Below are positions 49,690 through 61,634 of a stretch of DNA of 64,000 nt, in pieces. Within the stretch, counting starts at the first letter, position 1. Every line of letters starts with the position of its first letter. Made by a program: the position numbers and the translations under genes. This DNA is from Imbricaverruca yamaguchii (taxonomy: Eukaryota; Arthropoda; Thecostraca; Neoverrucidae), in the NCBI GenBank assembly GCA_034440575.1, contig JAOTOL010001501.1, positions 829,001 to 893,000 on the forward strand. Reading direction: 5' to 3'. The notes under the pieces were generated by a model. It ran no database searches and was not told the DNA's origin. It saw only the letters and a list, made by a program, of their open reading frames with translations.

Positions 49690-49868
49690 ATTGTGTAGCC
49701 TGGTGACTGGCATATGGCGTGCCTGGTGCAAACATTGTGTAGCCTGGTGAGTTACAGACGGCGAGCCTGGCGCCAGCATTGTGTAGTCTGGTGACTGGCA
49801 TATGGCGTGCCTGGTGCCAACATTGTGTTGCCTGGTGAGCCAGATGCGGCGAACCTGGTGCAAGCATC
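49690..49868 (+). repeat. 44-bp minisatellite
   Basis: About four units of TTGTGTAGCCTGGTGACTGG plus CATATGGCGTGCCTGGTGC-like sequence. Confidence 0.85.
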
Positions 49869-49899
49869 AGAAGCGTCGTGTGCGTCATCCAGCGGCATC

Positions 49900-50767
49900 T
49901 TGTGTGTGATGGCGTCACCGATGCACATATGCGTACGAGCGACCGATTCCCCAATTCTTCAGAAATGGGCGTATGTGATCAGGCGATAACGTGTGCGATA
50001 ATTGCCGTTTATCAGTGATGGGATTTGTGAGCCATTTATGGGCCACTGTGAGTGCTAAATTAGTACCCGGATCCAAGGCTATTTTTCTCAAGTTCATCGG
50101 CTGTGCACTGCTATAACCTTCATTTGACATTCATAAATTGACCTTGTTTTACGTCATAAAGTGCATCATTATCAGCAAATGTGAGAGCGCGTCTTTATGC
50201 CAACACCATATATATTACCGAGATATTAGGAACAAAATTTCATTTTGTGTTTGTAGAGTTCAAGGTATACATGAGCGTTCGAAACGCACACGCTTACCAG
50301 GAGTGGACGCATGGGTATGCCGGGGGTATAAGTTTTTTAGTGCTATCAGGCGGAAGGCTGGTTTTTCGATCGCAGGCGGCTCTGGCCAATATGAGTTCGG
50401 GAGGCATGCGTCTGGCGACATGCATCAGTCCGTACATATTGGTGCTCTTCTGATCAGTTTGGCAGAAAATACTCGCTGCGATGCGTTTATTTGATGCGGT
50501 GCATTGCGTGTGTGCATATCGCTGCGGTGCGTTTGTTTGAAGCGAATTTGCTAATCACCGCGGCTTCCCGGACAGCAAAGTAAGTGCGGTCAGTGTGCTC
50601 AGCTATGCATACTCGAGTCCATTCACTGAGGGATATTCCTGCTGCTTGGGTACTTGATCGGAGGTTTGAACATCTTCGTGTAGTTCTTAAGGTATGTTAC
50701 AAAGAGCGATGTCAGGGGAAGTTTTTTTGTGGGTGGTTTTGATTCACTTGTCAGTTAATTATTCGCC

Positions 50768-50840
<73 letters not shown>

Positions 50841-52200
50841 CTAGTAGGGTGAGATTTTAGTACTCGATAGTATGCTTCGTGCTGGTGGTGATAGCTTTCT
50901 AAATTTGAATTGTGGGCAAATTGTGTATGCTCTGATTATTAGTATTAGTAGTTAGTTGTACGCTTTTATCAAGAGGCAATCACCTTTATTTCGAGATGAA
51001 CTACTATTGCAAGTGTGCTAGTTAATGGGTATTGTTGCTACCACTATCTGTCTTAGGGATGATTATTTTCCAATGGACTGGCCCGTGGTAGCACAAGTTG
51101 AGTATCGAGTGAACGCCCCTTGACGTGGGGCCGTCGGTCCAGAGCGAGAGCGGCGCGGTTCGCAGTTTTCCGCCGCCTGTACGCACGGCCGGAACCGGAC
51201 ATTCAGATCCGAACCACTTGCGCGACGGGTCCGACTTCCGAGCAGGGCTGAGACTGGCCGGGGAGTTATTCACGGCTGCGCCTCCCCGATGGGGGGGGCT
51301 GCTTTCCGTCTAGGGTGTCCTCGATCGGAAGAGGGCTGTACTCCGGTGCCATGGCGCCTTGTGCTACATGCTGGTGCGTGTGAACGGGCGAGGATAGGGT
51401 GCGAGGTATTTGCCGTGTGGGAGCGCCTTGTGTTAACTACGTGCTGGTGCGTGTGACTGAGCGAGGTGTGGGATGTTTGCCGCATAGCATTGTGCTTCCA
51501 TCGGCTGTCAAGCTTTCTTGATAGGAATCGCCGGTGGCTCGTGCCGTCGGTATGCGCTACGCCCGTTCCCCGGTTCTCGTCTCGGCTACGGTGAAGTGAC
51601 CGGGTCGTCAATATCGTGCTGCAGAAGTATCTCGATGAACTGAGGGGAGGCGGTGGAGTGTCTGGCGTGATGTTCCGCTGGCGCTCGTGTTGCCATCTGT
51701 GTGCTCGATGATTGAGCTTGCGCGGCTAGATGGAAGAATACAGATCTGGCTCGAAATCGCCTCAAGCTGCTGCGTTTTTGCCGAGGCGTGGCGATTCCAT
51801 TGAACATGATTAATGTTCAGAGGCGCCGACTGGGATGTTCTAGCTAATGGAGGTGCTGCTGGGTGTACGAAAGGTGGCTGCTGACATGGCTGAGGAGTAA
51901 TGCAAGTCACTTCTGGAAATCGATGTCAGTCGGGCCATTTGGTCATTATTCTACTGTAGCCGACGTGGGTCTTAAATGCCTGTAAAATAGCGGGGCGGAA
52001 ACAGCCAACATACACACCATTGCGTTCTCCAGTGACAGGCGATTCTTTGCCCTGCGGAAGGGGCAGGGCCGTAAATGGGGCAATACAGTGAACGCACACT
52101 ACAGTGAGGATCAATAAGGGACACTGAATAAGGGAAAGATCCGCCATCCGTAGTCAATGCTTAGGTGTGTTACCAGCGACCAAACAGCCGCAGTGATTCG
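49900..52200. other. No recognisable gene
   Basis: Includes an (AT)n tract at 50771-50838 and a GC-rich stretch at about 51110-51600 with frames on both strands that match no family. Confidence 0.4.
50771..50838. repeat. (AT)n microsatellite
   Basis: About 34 uninterrupted AT dinucleotides. Confidence 0.95.
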
Positions 52201-52223
52201 CTAGCCTGAACACTCCGACCAAT

Positions 52224-52340
52224 GGGTGTTCGCTCGCCGTTCGGGTTCCGGTCAGGCTAGGGTTCCCTCCCCGGACAGGTTCCCGTCAGGCTAAGGCTCC
52301 CCGCCGTACGGGTACCGGTCAGACTAGGGTTCCCTCGCCA
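52224..52340 (+). repeat. Roughly 35-bp minisatellite, three units
   Basis: GGTTCCGGTCAGGCTAGGGTTCCCTC-like units, each diverged by a few bases. Confidence 0.6.
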
Positions 52341-53314
52341 GACACCAGACTTCGCCGGTCGTCGGAACCGGCGTGAAGGAATCTCCACTTTCCGCGTGAA
52401 AGGGGGCGAGAGTGGAGGTTTCAGGCACTTCCGCAGCGATTTGGTGCAATTAGGTGCAGTGCAGAACAAAAGCAATGTTTCTGTTTCAAATTCAGAACCT
52501 GCTCCTTCGCTCTGGCAGTATTGCCTAACAACATCCAAGCAGCATAGTCCTGCTCGATACAAGGTCAGAATTTAGCCCCCTAATCAATAACCCTCGACAC
52601 CTGACGACCTGAAGGTAAAGGAGGAGGCGCGTTTCATGCACCTCATGCCCAGCCAACTCAAGAAGTGTGGTTGGCTTAAGAACGCTGAGAATTCCGACCA
52701 AACCGAAGCGAGTCATTCTACGGGGTCGAAGCGAGTCGCCGATCTAATCATTTACAAGGGTCAAATAAACAGCCGCTCACTGCCATGGATGAGGAAGGAC
52801 TTGCGAAAGAAACAAACAAGCAACGCTTACTTTTTAACCACAAGTGTAACGGCGCGTCTCTTGCATGAACAATAGGTGAAATATCCATGGACGCATAGGA
52901 ATGGAGGTTCGACTCCGTATGCGATCAGTGGCAGACAGGGGCTACCCCCCGGGTCAGAGTGGACCGTGGAACACGTGATTCAGCATAGGCCCTATGATGA
53001 ATCACAAAAAAAAATTTAACGCTTTAGGAGTCTGGGCTATCGGGGAGGGCTCAGGGCTGACGTAAAGGGCACCTGGACCGACAAAACTGATCCTAGGCTG
53101 AATGGGTGGTCTCCTGGCCGATTAGGACGTCGGTCGGCATGTTTCCACCAGCAGACGCTCATGAGCCCCGTCCAGGTAAGCGTAAGGGCCCAGGCCGATG
53201 GAGACCAAACACTTGTCTGCGCCTCAGCAATTATGATAACTAAGTTAATGGTATATGGAATGTTTGCAGCTATGCATAAGGCATTACATAACAAGTCGCA
53301 GACGAATGGATGAG

Positions 53315-53322
53315 TATAAAAG
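53315..53322 (+). promoter_or_regulatory. TATA box
   Basis: A consensus TATAAAAG. About 75 bp downstream is a strong donor, CGACG|GTAAGTAGG (GT at 53398), and an acceptor-like TTCAG at 53441-53445. This would make a 48-bp 5' UTR intron ahead of the ORF at 53491. Confidence 0.45.
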
Positions 53323-53490
53323 TACTCCATAAGAAATATAGTTACAATCGGTACTTGCTGCTAGAACCGTATTTTTCAAGATCAACAAGCACCGACGGTA
53401 AGTAGGTTCGTACCATGAAATAAATGTATATGGTCATGCATTCAGCTGTGACCTATTTCCCAATACCTTAACATACCCACCTACACAAAC

Positions 53491-53745
53491 ATGCCCGATG
53501 ACATTAACTTAGTTGACATCGTCGCTTACTGTTGGAGCTGGCTAGTGGCGTCATCTGATGCAGCTGTTGTTAACTTTACGAACATCTCGGGCAAACGTAT
53601 TGCTTCGACGCATGACGGCAGTATAACTTTAACCCGTCATATTTATTTCAACGATCGTAAATATGAAATGAAAGCTCGTCTATGGAAAGGAAAAAGCGGA
53701 ATAAACATTCGCAACGCCTTGTATGCTATATCGTCCATGAATTAA
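53491..53745 (+). CDS. Small ORF of unknown function
   Basis: 84 residues from ATG (context ACAAACATG) to TAA, 176 bp downstream of the TATA box. Codon and amino-acid use look natural, with no low complexity. The C-terminal half is basic with alternating hydrophobics (TRHIYFNDRKYEMKARLWKG). There is no signal peptide or membrane segment, and I recognise no domain. A second small natural-looking ORF follows in the same direction. A compact host gene, a transposon gene or an old viral insertion are all possible; I cannot choose between them. Confidence 0.4.
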   Translation: MPDDINLVDIVAYCWSWLVASSDAAVVNFTNISGKRIASTHDGSITLTRHIYFNDRKYEMKARLWKGKSGINIRNALYAISSMN

Positions 53746-54081
53746 AACTTAAATAGTGAAAAGAATCTAAGTGCAACGTTTTACGCGCGGCCGAGGAGAA
53801 AAGCTGAAGGTGTACTGTACTGAAGGCGCCTAATGTACTGAAGGCGATTTTTCGTCTGCCGTTACTGCGCATGACTGACCAATCAGCGAGTAGGCGGGAA
53901 ACCATCCCGCGATTGAGCATCCGAAATCCACCAGAGCCATACAATTTTTCGGCCCCCCGAAAATAAAAATTGCATTTTTTGGAAATTTCAAAATTTTGAG
54001 TTTTCAAGTGTTCTTTAATTTTCCTTTTCCAATCGGTAGAGCAGACCGAGAGACGTTGGAAGTCAACTTTCCCTAATAAAA

Positions 54082-54291
54082 ATGCTTATTTTACCCAGAA
54101 TCTTCTATTTGATCTGCAATTTGCAAATATGCGAAATTTATATGGAGTCAAAAACGAAAAAAAATAAAAATTCAACTCGTACGTTTTGTTGCATCCGTAA
54201 AGATAAGCAAACGCTGAAAGTTTCATTAGAGTATCTGTATCCGTTAAAGCGTGACGACTGGTTGAACTTTTTTGGAGGTGATTTCACTTGA
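54082..54291 (+). CDS. Second small ORF of unknown function
   Basis: 69 residues from the first ATG, or 50 from the internal Met at 54142, which lies after a hydrophobic lead (MLILPRIFYLICNLQ). The second part is Lys/Asn-rich, then KQTLKVSLEYLYPLKRDDW and a stop. No family is recognised. AATAAA strings lie upstream at about 53963 and 54075. Confidence 0.3.
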   Translation: MLILPRIFYLICNLQICEIYMESKTKKNKNSTRTFCCIRKDKQTLKVSLEYLYPLKRDDWLNFFGGDFT

Positions 54292-54601
54292 CCTCGATTA
54301 ACTCGTTGACCTTGAAGACCTGACTTGAAACGTTTGAAAAAAAAACATGCCAAATTGATGTGGGAAAAGGTATGCCAAATTTGGACGCGCTACCGTGCGC
54401 CGTTCGTCCAATATCCGCGAAAAAACCTGAGTGGGAGGTTGAAGCCTCGAGACGGGACAGGTTAATGTGCAAAATGACATGGTGAATTTTTCGAAACTGA
54501 TGTTTATATTCGGACAGGATGATGAAGAGTTCAATTACGATTCTAAGTCTATCTGCTGAGCCATACTTTATTACCTAGGAGCATCAGCATTAATCCCAGA
54601 A

Positions 54602-54637
54602 TGAACTGTGAGCCCATGGGACGCGCGCCCGCAATTC
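54602..54637 (-). repeat. 36-bp flanking direct repeat, 3' side
   Basis: Begins TGAACTGTGAGCCC and ends CGCGCGCCCGCAATTC. It matches 57943-57978 at 34 of 36 positions and bounds the R2-like element. Confidence 0.9.
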
Positions 54638-54673
54638 GTATTTTTATATTTTTATTTTTTATTCTCAATTTTT

Positions 54674-54766
54674 CGCCGGGTGGTCGACGGATTTAACAAA
54701 GGGTGCCGTCCAGGGAATAATTCCCCTGGACGACACCAACAAGACACGGCCGTCGCCACCCGGCGG
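54674..54766 (-). other. Structured 3' UTR stem of R2-like element
   Basis: The outer arms 54674-54690 and 54750-54765 (CGCCGGGTGG-type) and the inner arms 54703-54715 and 54724-54736 (GTCCAGGG/CCCTGGAC) can form one two-part stem-loop with one mismatch or bulge each. In R2 the 3' UTR structure is bound by the element's protein to start reverse transcription; a similar role here is inference. Confidence 0.6.
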
Positions 54767-55019
54767 TCTGGGCTTTGACAAAACAACATTCACAAGAAAC
54801 ATTCATGCACGCACATAGGACACGCGCAGCCGCGAGCGGTGTGCTTCCTTTGGTGAGGGTGAGGGGGCGTCCCAGCCTCGTCTCGAACAATATATACCAT
54901 GTCATCGCCTTCTCAACTCATCGTCATCGACATTACCATTCAGATCCAGCAAAACCAATCTCTCCGCTTTCCGCCAGTCCGTCAAACCATCAAACAACCA
55001 CCAAGACATTCAGCCTCAA

Positions 55020-57721
55020 GCGCCCGAACATGTAACACAACGGACAGTCAGTCCCAGTGACGCGCCGGCTCGCCGCTGATGGCCATGGACAAGTTGCCGG
55101 CGCGTCAACCCGCAGCGTGGCGATCCCCGGTGGGAGCCATAGCCGCCGACCCAGCTGGGATGGTCTTGCTGTTTGAGTCAGCGACCTCCCGTAGCGAACG
55201 CAGACCAAACCAGCGACGTGCCCCTCAAAAACCCCCTCTTGAAGGCGTTCGAGATCGCTCTTCAGGGAGATTCCGAGGGACTTCAGCGATCGCTGGAAGG
55301 TCTCAGTCAACATCAGGCCGCGGCTGCCCGCAGTTCGCGGCACCCGTTGAGGGCATGGGCTTTGGTCTCTGCGTATGCACCACACCTTCGACAGGGCCTG
55401 ACCGATCGAGATTGTCCACGCGTCAAATTGGTACGGACTGGGAGATTCTCCGAGACGGCCTTGGACAGGTGAATGAATTCCTGGCCAGCTAGGCTGACCA
55501 ATGGTTTGGTCAGCCACCGGTTTCCCCACCGTGAGGTCTCGGTGTCAAAACGGCTCCCCACGGCGGTTCTCCGGTATCTGGCCGCCTCAACCCTCTGGAC
55601 TCTCAGCTTATGTTTGGTGAGTCCTTCGGGGAAGATATCCTCCAGGCGCAGATGGTCGCGCCAAAAAGCGATCTCGGCACTGACGGTCCCCGACCTGGCG
55701 GCCAGGGACTTAACCAAAATATCATTGCTCATTGTGAGCTTCACTAGCCGCCGGGTACGCATCAAACCAACAGTCTCTGAAAGAGGGGATGTTGAGCCCG
55801 CCATCCTCCGACCTCAGGTGATAAAAAGCCGTGGGTGTTCTCGGCGGGAGGTGGAGGATCCCTCGAATCGCTTTATGGAGTACGCGATCCAGGTGCCTCA
55901 GATATTGATCTGTCACTTCCCAAATGCAGAGTATGCTGATGGCTCGGCAGGACATGCGCTCGTAGAAATGACAGCTTTTGGGCTGGCTTGAGCGCCGCTT
56001 GTCTCACCAATTGAATGTCCATGTGCAGCTGCTTCACTTGAGCTTTTTGATAGCCAAGTGGAGTCAGCTCCAACCCCAGGTACTTGACCACCTCCCCGAC
56101 GTCCCTGTTGTTGATAGGGACGCCGTTGAAATGGAAGGACGACTTTGGACCCTTGGATGACCTTCAGGGCCTTAGTACCTGGAGCCGGCGCAAGTCGGAT
56201 GACATGTGAATCGTCCGCATTAACTCGCATACTCCGGTCTGATAATTTCTATGTGACACCCAGCAAATAGCAGGTCCCATGTCCGCTCCCCGAGGCCAAC
56301 ACAAGATCGTCAACGAAGGCCAAGGCATTGTATCCAGTCTCATCCTCGCCATTAGGCTTAAGCACATGCCGCTGCCCCAAGGCCCCAATCAGCTCATCGA
56401 TAACCATATTGAACAAGATCGGGGACATGGGGCAGCCTTGTTTAACCCCACGGTTCACCGGAATGGGCGATGCTCTGCTCTGAACGCCACCGATCGTTGT
56501 GGTGACTCCTGAATACAAGTCGTGCACAATGTCGTTGAACCTCTGCCCCACACCAAACCGTCTTAACGCCCTATTGTTTACCTATTAACCCCACTCTATT
56601 GATGTGAGACGAGGTCTCACATCAATAGAATGATGTCGGACCTCGTCGAACGCCTTAGCGACGTCCAAAAAGTCGAGGTTCAATTCCCTCCTCTTAGATT
56701 TCCAGAGGCGCAGAAACTCGCTGAGGACGAATAGATGTTCACTGCATCCGTCCACAGCCGTGAAAGCCTTCTGCCTTGGGTCGAGGTGAACTTTAACCCG
56801 AAGGCGGCGGTCAAGCAACTTGCAGTACAGTCGCAAGACTACCGACCCGATCGTAATGGGTCGGAAGTCATTCACATCTCTGGCTCCTGCTCTCTGAGGG
56901 ATGAGCGTCGTCCTATTGATTCCCGTCGAAGTCACAACACGCGACTCAATCACCCGCTGGAGTAGACTGCGGTATTTCTCTTTCTTCCGGATGCCTATGA
57001 GGGCTCCGATGGAATATGCTGGGAACGCATGATTCAGATGTTGATTGATCGTGCGGCCGGTGTAATTGGTTTCTTCCACAATAATATCGTAAAGCACATC
57101 ATCGGTCCACTGAGCCCTCAAAGACGGTTCCGGAAGTGAGGCGTTATACTCCGTCGGGTGAGCCCAACGTCGATGTTGCTGTTTACCTGCGAGGGTGGGC
57201 GAGCCACGGCCACATTCCTCACAAGCAAACTCGCCTGGTTTCGGCCCATCGGACATGCACGAGGCATCTTCGACGGACCGATCCCCTGACACCGAATCGG
57301 GATGAGTCTTGCGCTTATGCTTGAGGTCATGCGCTGCCATCGCTCTCAGAGTAGACATAGAGCACTGGCAGCGCGAACAAACCCAGAGCACGTCAGCGTT
57401 GTCATGCTGACGCCGGATGTGTGTAACAAGAATCCGTTGCTCTGGGCAAGACAAGTCACGGATCGGGCAGTTAGAATTGTTCGCCACGGGGTATAAGATA
57501 TCATAGCTCCCGTTGTTGCCGGGGATTGGCTGTGTATGTGTCCCCAATCCTCCCTCCCCATCGGCTACATCGGCCGGGGAGGTGGCGGGCCTCATTGGAG
57601 TGACAGGAGAACCCTGCCGCCTCCGTGTGGTACGGTGGCCCGCCGTCGGACTGGGAATGCAGGGCCTGCCTGCAGCTGCGAGACTGGGACTGGCCGATTT
57701 GCGTCGCGGCATGACGGGCAC
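55020..57721 (-). pseudogene. R2-clade ORF: zinc fingers, RT, endonuclease remnant
   Basis: From Met at 57721, three N-terminal fingers are visible (residues about 85-106, 115-135, 167-188), the three-finger R2 layout that contacts target DNA. The reverse transcriptase follows, with NDFRPITIGSV, LDFLDVAKAFDEV, GVKQGCPMSPILFN and the catalytic FVDD (56306-56317; usually FADD). Then come YLGLEL, the linker and the CCHC knuckle (CRRCG....H....C, 55340-55393). Only a doubtful trace of the endonuclease remains near 55170-55230. Disruptions: a 48-bp in-frame insert with stops at about 56572-56620, a TAG near 56238, and frameshifts near 56150, 55930 and 55780. It cannot move unaided. Confidence 0.9.
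56595..56629. repeat. Snap-back palindrome in R2-like RT
   Basis: 16-nt perfect arms (TCTATTGATGTGAGAC and its complement) around a 3-nt loop. The palindrome lies at the border of the 48-bp insert that splits the RT between HHSI and NRALRRFG. Confidence 0.92.
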
Positions 57722-57942
57722 TGATTTCGCTCAGTACCAAGGCGCGGTCGCGCCAATCAATGGCCGCCCACATCGCTCCGAACGGACAATAACTGACGCA
57801 ACCGAACGGCAGTGACTTCGTGTCACCCATGGTCAGTTGGGCCTTTCGACGCCTAGCTGTCAAGCAAATGCAGCTCGGAACCGGTCACTGTCATGTGAGA
57901 GCATAATCTGGATTAACTGAACTTTCTCACGCAACCCCACTG

Positions 57943-57978
57943 TGAACTGTGAGCCCGCGGGACGCGCGCCCGCAATTC
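57943..57978 (-). repeat. 36-bp flanking direct repeat, 5' side
   Basis: Partner of 54602-54637; the two differences are CG here against AT there. Confidence 0.9.
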
Positions 57979-58198
57979 TTTTACAATGGACGACCAGTTG
58001 TTCCCTCAAAGTTCTGAGGCGAAATGACATCGTGAAAATGACTGTTAGATGAAGTTAGTAGCATGCATAATACGAAAAAATGTGTATTGTGCACAAATAT
58101 GTATGTGGAGCCATCCCATAAGCGTGCGTCTTCATCGCAGACGATTTAAAGCAAGCTGGCTCGAAACTCGCGCCCAGTCCCGCTGGCAGGCGACCATA

Positions 58199-59139
58199 GG
58201 GTCTGTTCCCGTGGCTCCACCAGGAGGAACTCAGTGGAGGTTAGTTGAGGCTAGTTGAGACCTGCCCACGGGAACGACCGGTGGAGAAATCAGCTGACAG
58301 TGGTCTGAATTCCGGGACAAAAAGGAAGTGTTTGGCGCTGTATCTGGGGCTATTGGTGAAATTGCTCCTGAAATGTTTGTCCATATGATCGCACAATGTA
58401 TATAGTATGACTTATGATACAAAGTCCCAAAGTTGTCTTTATTTCTAGCAATATATGTGCCCTCAGGGACTGCGGGAGAACAGATGTTCTTTTCGCCTGT
58501 AGGATGAACCAACCAATCTCTCTTCCCTCTCGGTTGAGCACTAGGCATCGTCCGCTCAGTTTTATGGTTTGTTGCAGCCTACCTTCTCAATATACAGCAT
58601 ATAATCTGGTGTCTGGCTACCTGGGCCCCGAGACGCTCTTCTGCCCGATGTTGGCTTTTCTCCATGTCAACTTGCTCGACCTCGTCGATCGGGCTCGAGT
58701 GGAATCTTATTGGCGCCGCATTGCGGCAGTTGCGGCACGGAGGGTGTGACGAATCCCGCCGGTAAAGTAACATCCTCTCCTTAGGACGAATGACGTAGAT
58801 CAAAGGCCACAAAAAGCATGTTATGTGGCCCGCATCTGTTACTTCGATTATTGTTCATAGTTGTAATTTCATATTTCCTTTGCGAAGGATGATCCTGGTA
58901 TTCAGTTGATGCATGCAGATGATATTCATATGACGGAGGACATTGTTTACGTGCAAATATATGAAACAAGTGCGCCATGATTGAGCTCCACTGAAAAATC
59001 ACAATTGGACCCTGCTCCTCGGCTGGTGGAGCTTTTGCTCCACTGGTGGAGGTTGGTGGAGGAAAAATCTCCATTTGGTTGGCCACGGAAACGACCAGTG
59101 GAGGGTTGTGGAGGTTAGTGGAACCACGGGAACAGACCC
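58199..59139. mobile_element. DNA transposon with 3-bp duplication
   Basis: Terminal inverted repeats GGGTCTGTTCCCGTGGCTCC and (reverse complement of the right end) GGGTCTGTTCCCGTGGTTCC bound 941 bp. ATA lies directly outside on both sides (58196-58198, 59140-59142). GTGGAGGTTAGTGGAG-like subterminal repeats occur at both ends. GGG ends and a 3-bp duplication fit the PIF/Harbinger group, but no transposase or Myb-like gene is inside, so it is non-autonomous and the superfamily is inferred. Confidence 0.82.
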
Positions 59140-59149
59140 ATAGACAATA

Positions 59150-61630
59150 GTACGCCGGCCGGCCGGTAGAGGCGCCTCAGTTGCCGCGTCGAAGCAATAC
59201 GACCATAGTTCAACCCTGTAAATGGATTCTCTTGACCGCAACTGTTCCAATACGTCAAGTCTAACACGACCTGGGCAGGCCTTTTACATTGCTTGGGCTG
59301 AGTTCGGGTTGAAATCGAGTTCGCCATGCCAGTCCCCCGGGGGGGGGGGCAGGGCTCACCGTGAGACCAGTGTCCTTTTGGCCAGGTGCCATTTTGACCG
59401 AAAAGTGCCCTCTTGGCCGGAATGTCCCAAATTCAGCCCAAAAATCACCTGCCTGATGTGCCCCGACTGTCCCAAAGGTGCCCTTTTGGCCCAAAACTGC
59501 CCATTTGGCGATTTTTTTTTCACGCTCACCCTCCCCTCTCCCGGGTCAACAAACCTTCCAGTGTGACCCGGACCGCAAAGTGCCCTATTCGGTCTGCCCC
59601 CCCTCCCATGGAAAAATCCTGGGTGCGCGCCTGTTCGGGTACAACATGGGTATACCCTGACATGCTTGGGCTAAGTTAGTTATGGTTGAGTTCGTTTCAC
59701 CGGGCTGAACTTGGTGTTCCCTACGGTAGCACTTGTGATTCCTGTGTCAATTCGTGCCGTGAACCAAAGGAAAAAAACGTAATTCAGCCGAAACAAGACA
59801 GCTCGAGCTAGCTCAGCGAAGGCGTGATCGGGCCCGTAGCAGGAATACTGGCTGGGGACGGGTGGAGTGAGTTCGAGCATACTGCCTATTTCTGTGAGGG
59901 ATACCTTTGGCTCAGAACCGCATTGTGTGCGGGGTGGGGTTTCCATTCAAGACCTCTCGGTCAGTCGCCATTTTTCTATCGGGGAGGGGGGGGGGCTCAC
60001 GTGCCCGCAGTACCACCGCACACACCTGTGAATCGGGGTAGCTTGGAGACAATTACTGAATCTATGATTTTGTGGTAGGTACATAAGTGTATGGACAGCG
60101 GGGGGGGGGGGTCGTGGTGCCCCACTTTTCATGAAAGCTTAACATTAATGCAATGCTGATGCATGACAAGAAACATCTTCCAAAGGGGTTTTAGTCCCAA
60201 TTTTTTTTTAACGTTTCTACTCCTCTAGGTAGGTAGGCACCCATTGGTTCAACCTGTGCCAATATATATTTTAGAAGTGCAAGCTTCAATTATGGAACAT
60301 CCTGATACTCATGACCCGAACACATCGACATAGGCACTCGGGTCTGACCCCTAAGTGACTGGTTACATAGAGATGGAAGGCAGCACCGCCGGAGCGGTCA
60401 GCAGCCCACCGGACACGTCTCATTTGCCCGGGACTCTCCACAAACACAATAACCGATGTAGTGCCCTGCCGAGCAATTTCCCAGTTGCGACGTCACTCGC
60501 GCACCTTTACTGGTAACTGTTCGCCCAGGCTGTCGGCAGCGCCCCTGGTGTGGAAATGAGCAGACGCAGACACCAGTCCTGACGCATTGACGCTGGCCTG
60601 GCTGCGAGTGGTCACCGCAGATGTACTTGCTGGCATTGTGGCAGCACGCTTCTCGAGCCAGCTGACAGTCGCCGACGGTTTGTGGTCGCTCCAGTCGATG
60701 TGCTACTCATACGCGACTTCGAATTCAACTCTCTGTCAAGATGTTGCGTCGATGCCATCGATTATTGTTACAAGACAACACTGCAAGCTAGCTTTCAAAT
60801 GACAGGGTGATGTCGCGCCACATCGACTTCAGGCTCACCAAGTTCAAACCATCTCACCAACATTGCAAGTCGATGTCACATGCTGGTGGTTCATGCGCAC
60901 AAGCTTCGGCTGTACTCGGGTCTCTGAACACCAGACCGCCTGGCGCTGCGACCACTCGCCCGTGTATTGTGAAAATAACGCCGGCCCAGTGCGCAACACC
61001 GTCCCCGTATGGTCGAGTGCGACAGAGATCAACGAAGCGACGGAACCGCCGCACCACATACCGACACACGGCTATATCGTGTCTGTATTGAAATGATGTG
61101 CCTCACGCGACATGCCTGTGCACGGTATACGGTGAGACCAGAACAGCATAGCGCACACAACACACACAGGTCCCTACACGAGTCGGCAGGCGCGGCGTCG
61201 AGTCGGCGCCACCTCAGCTGCTGCTGGTTCTCGTCACCGTGTGGGCGGCGTACCCCGACCTCAGAGCCACGCTGCACACAGCGGCGGCTCCTGGACACGG
61301 GCTGTGGCGCCATCGCGCGGGCCGGCAACCCCGGACACCATGTCAGACACTGTACCTCCCGGCGCGGTATCAGACGGTGCACCGAAACTTCTCGGGCGCA
61401 TCACTGCGCCTTGGACGCCTGTCGTCTGAGCAAGATGTAGATCTTTTCTTTGATCCAGTCCTTGTTGTACGGCGCGTAAGTGTTGGTGCTCTTCTGGTAA
61501 CTGTCAACACGAACAAAGGCAGCGAGCTAGTTTTATACTGAAGAAATCGAAGCAGTGTGAGCTTGTCAAAAGTATACTGACATTGTTGTAGAGATGTGAT
61601 CCAAATTATATAATGCATTAGATAAGCATG
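59150..61630. other. No recognisable gene; GC-rich patch
   Basis: Includes TGCCCTTTTGGCC-type degenerate repeats (about 59370-59515), G-runs near 59339, 59986 and 60101, and a CpG-rich stretch at about 60500-61430. The latter has frames up to 143 residues on both strands, none matching a known family. Confidence 0.4.
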
Positions 61631-61634
61631 TTAT

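Larger units (their letters stand above)
54638..57942 (-). mobile_element. R2-clade non-LTR retrotransposon, dead
   Basis: About 3.3 kb on the - strand between 36-bp direct repeats. The 5' region (57722-57942) has no clear frame. One broken ORF fills most of the rest. A GC-rich structured 3' UTR and an A-rich end (AATAAAAAATAAAAATATAAA) follow. R2-type elements normally enter fixed rDNA sites; the flanks here are not the known 28S target. Coordinates assume that the direct repeat is the target duplication. Confidence 0.85.

Noticed and set aside
61239..61541. Possible retroviral-type protease or gag fragment
   Set aside because: One LLDTGCG string in a neighbouring frame is the only hint; no Gly-Arg-Asp/Asn partner motif and no adjacent polymerase.
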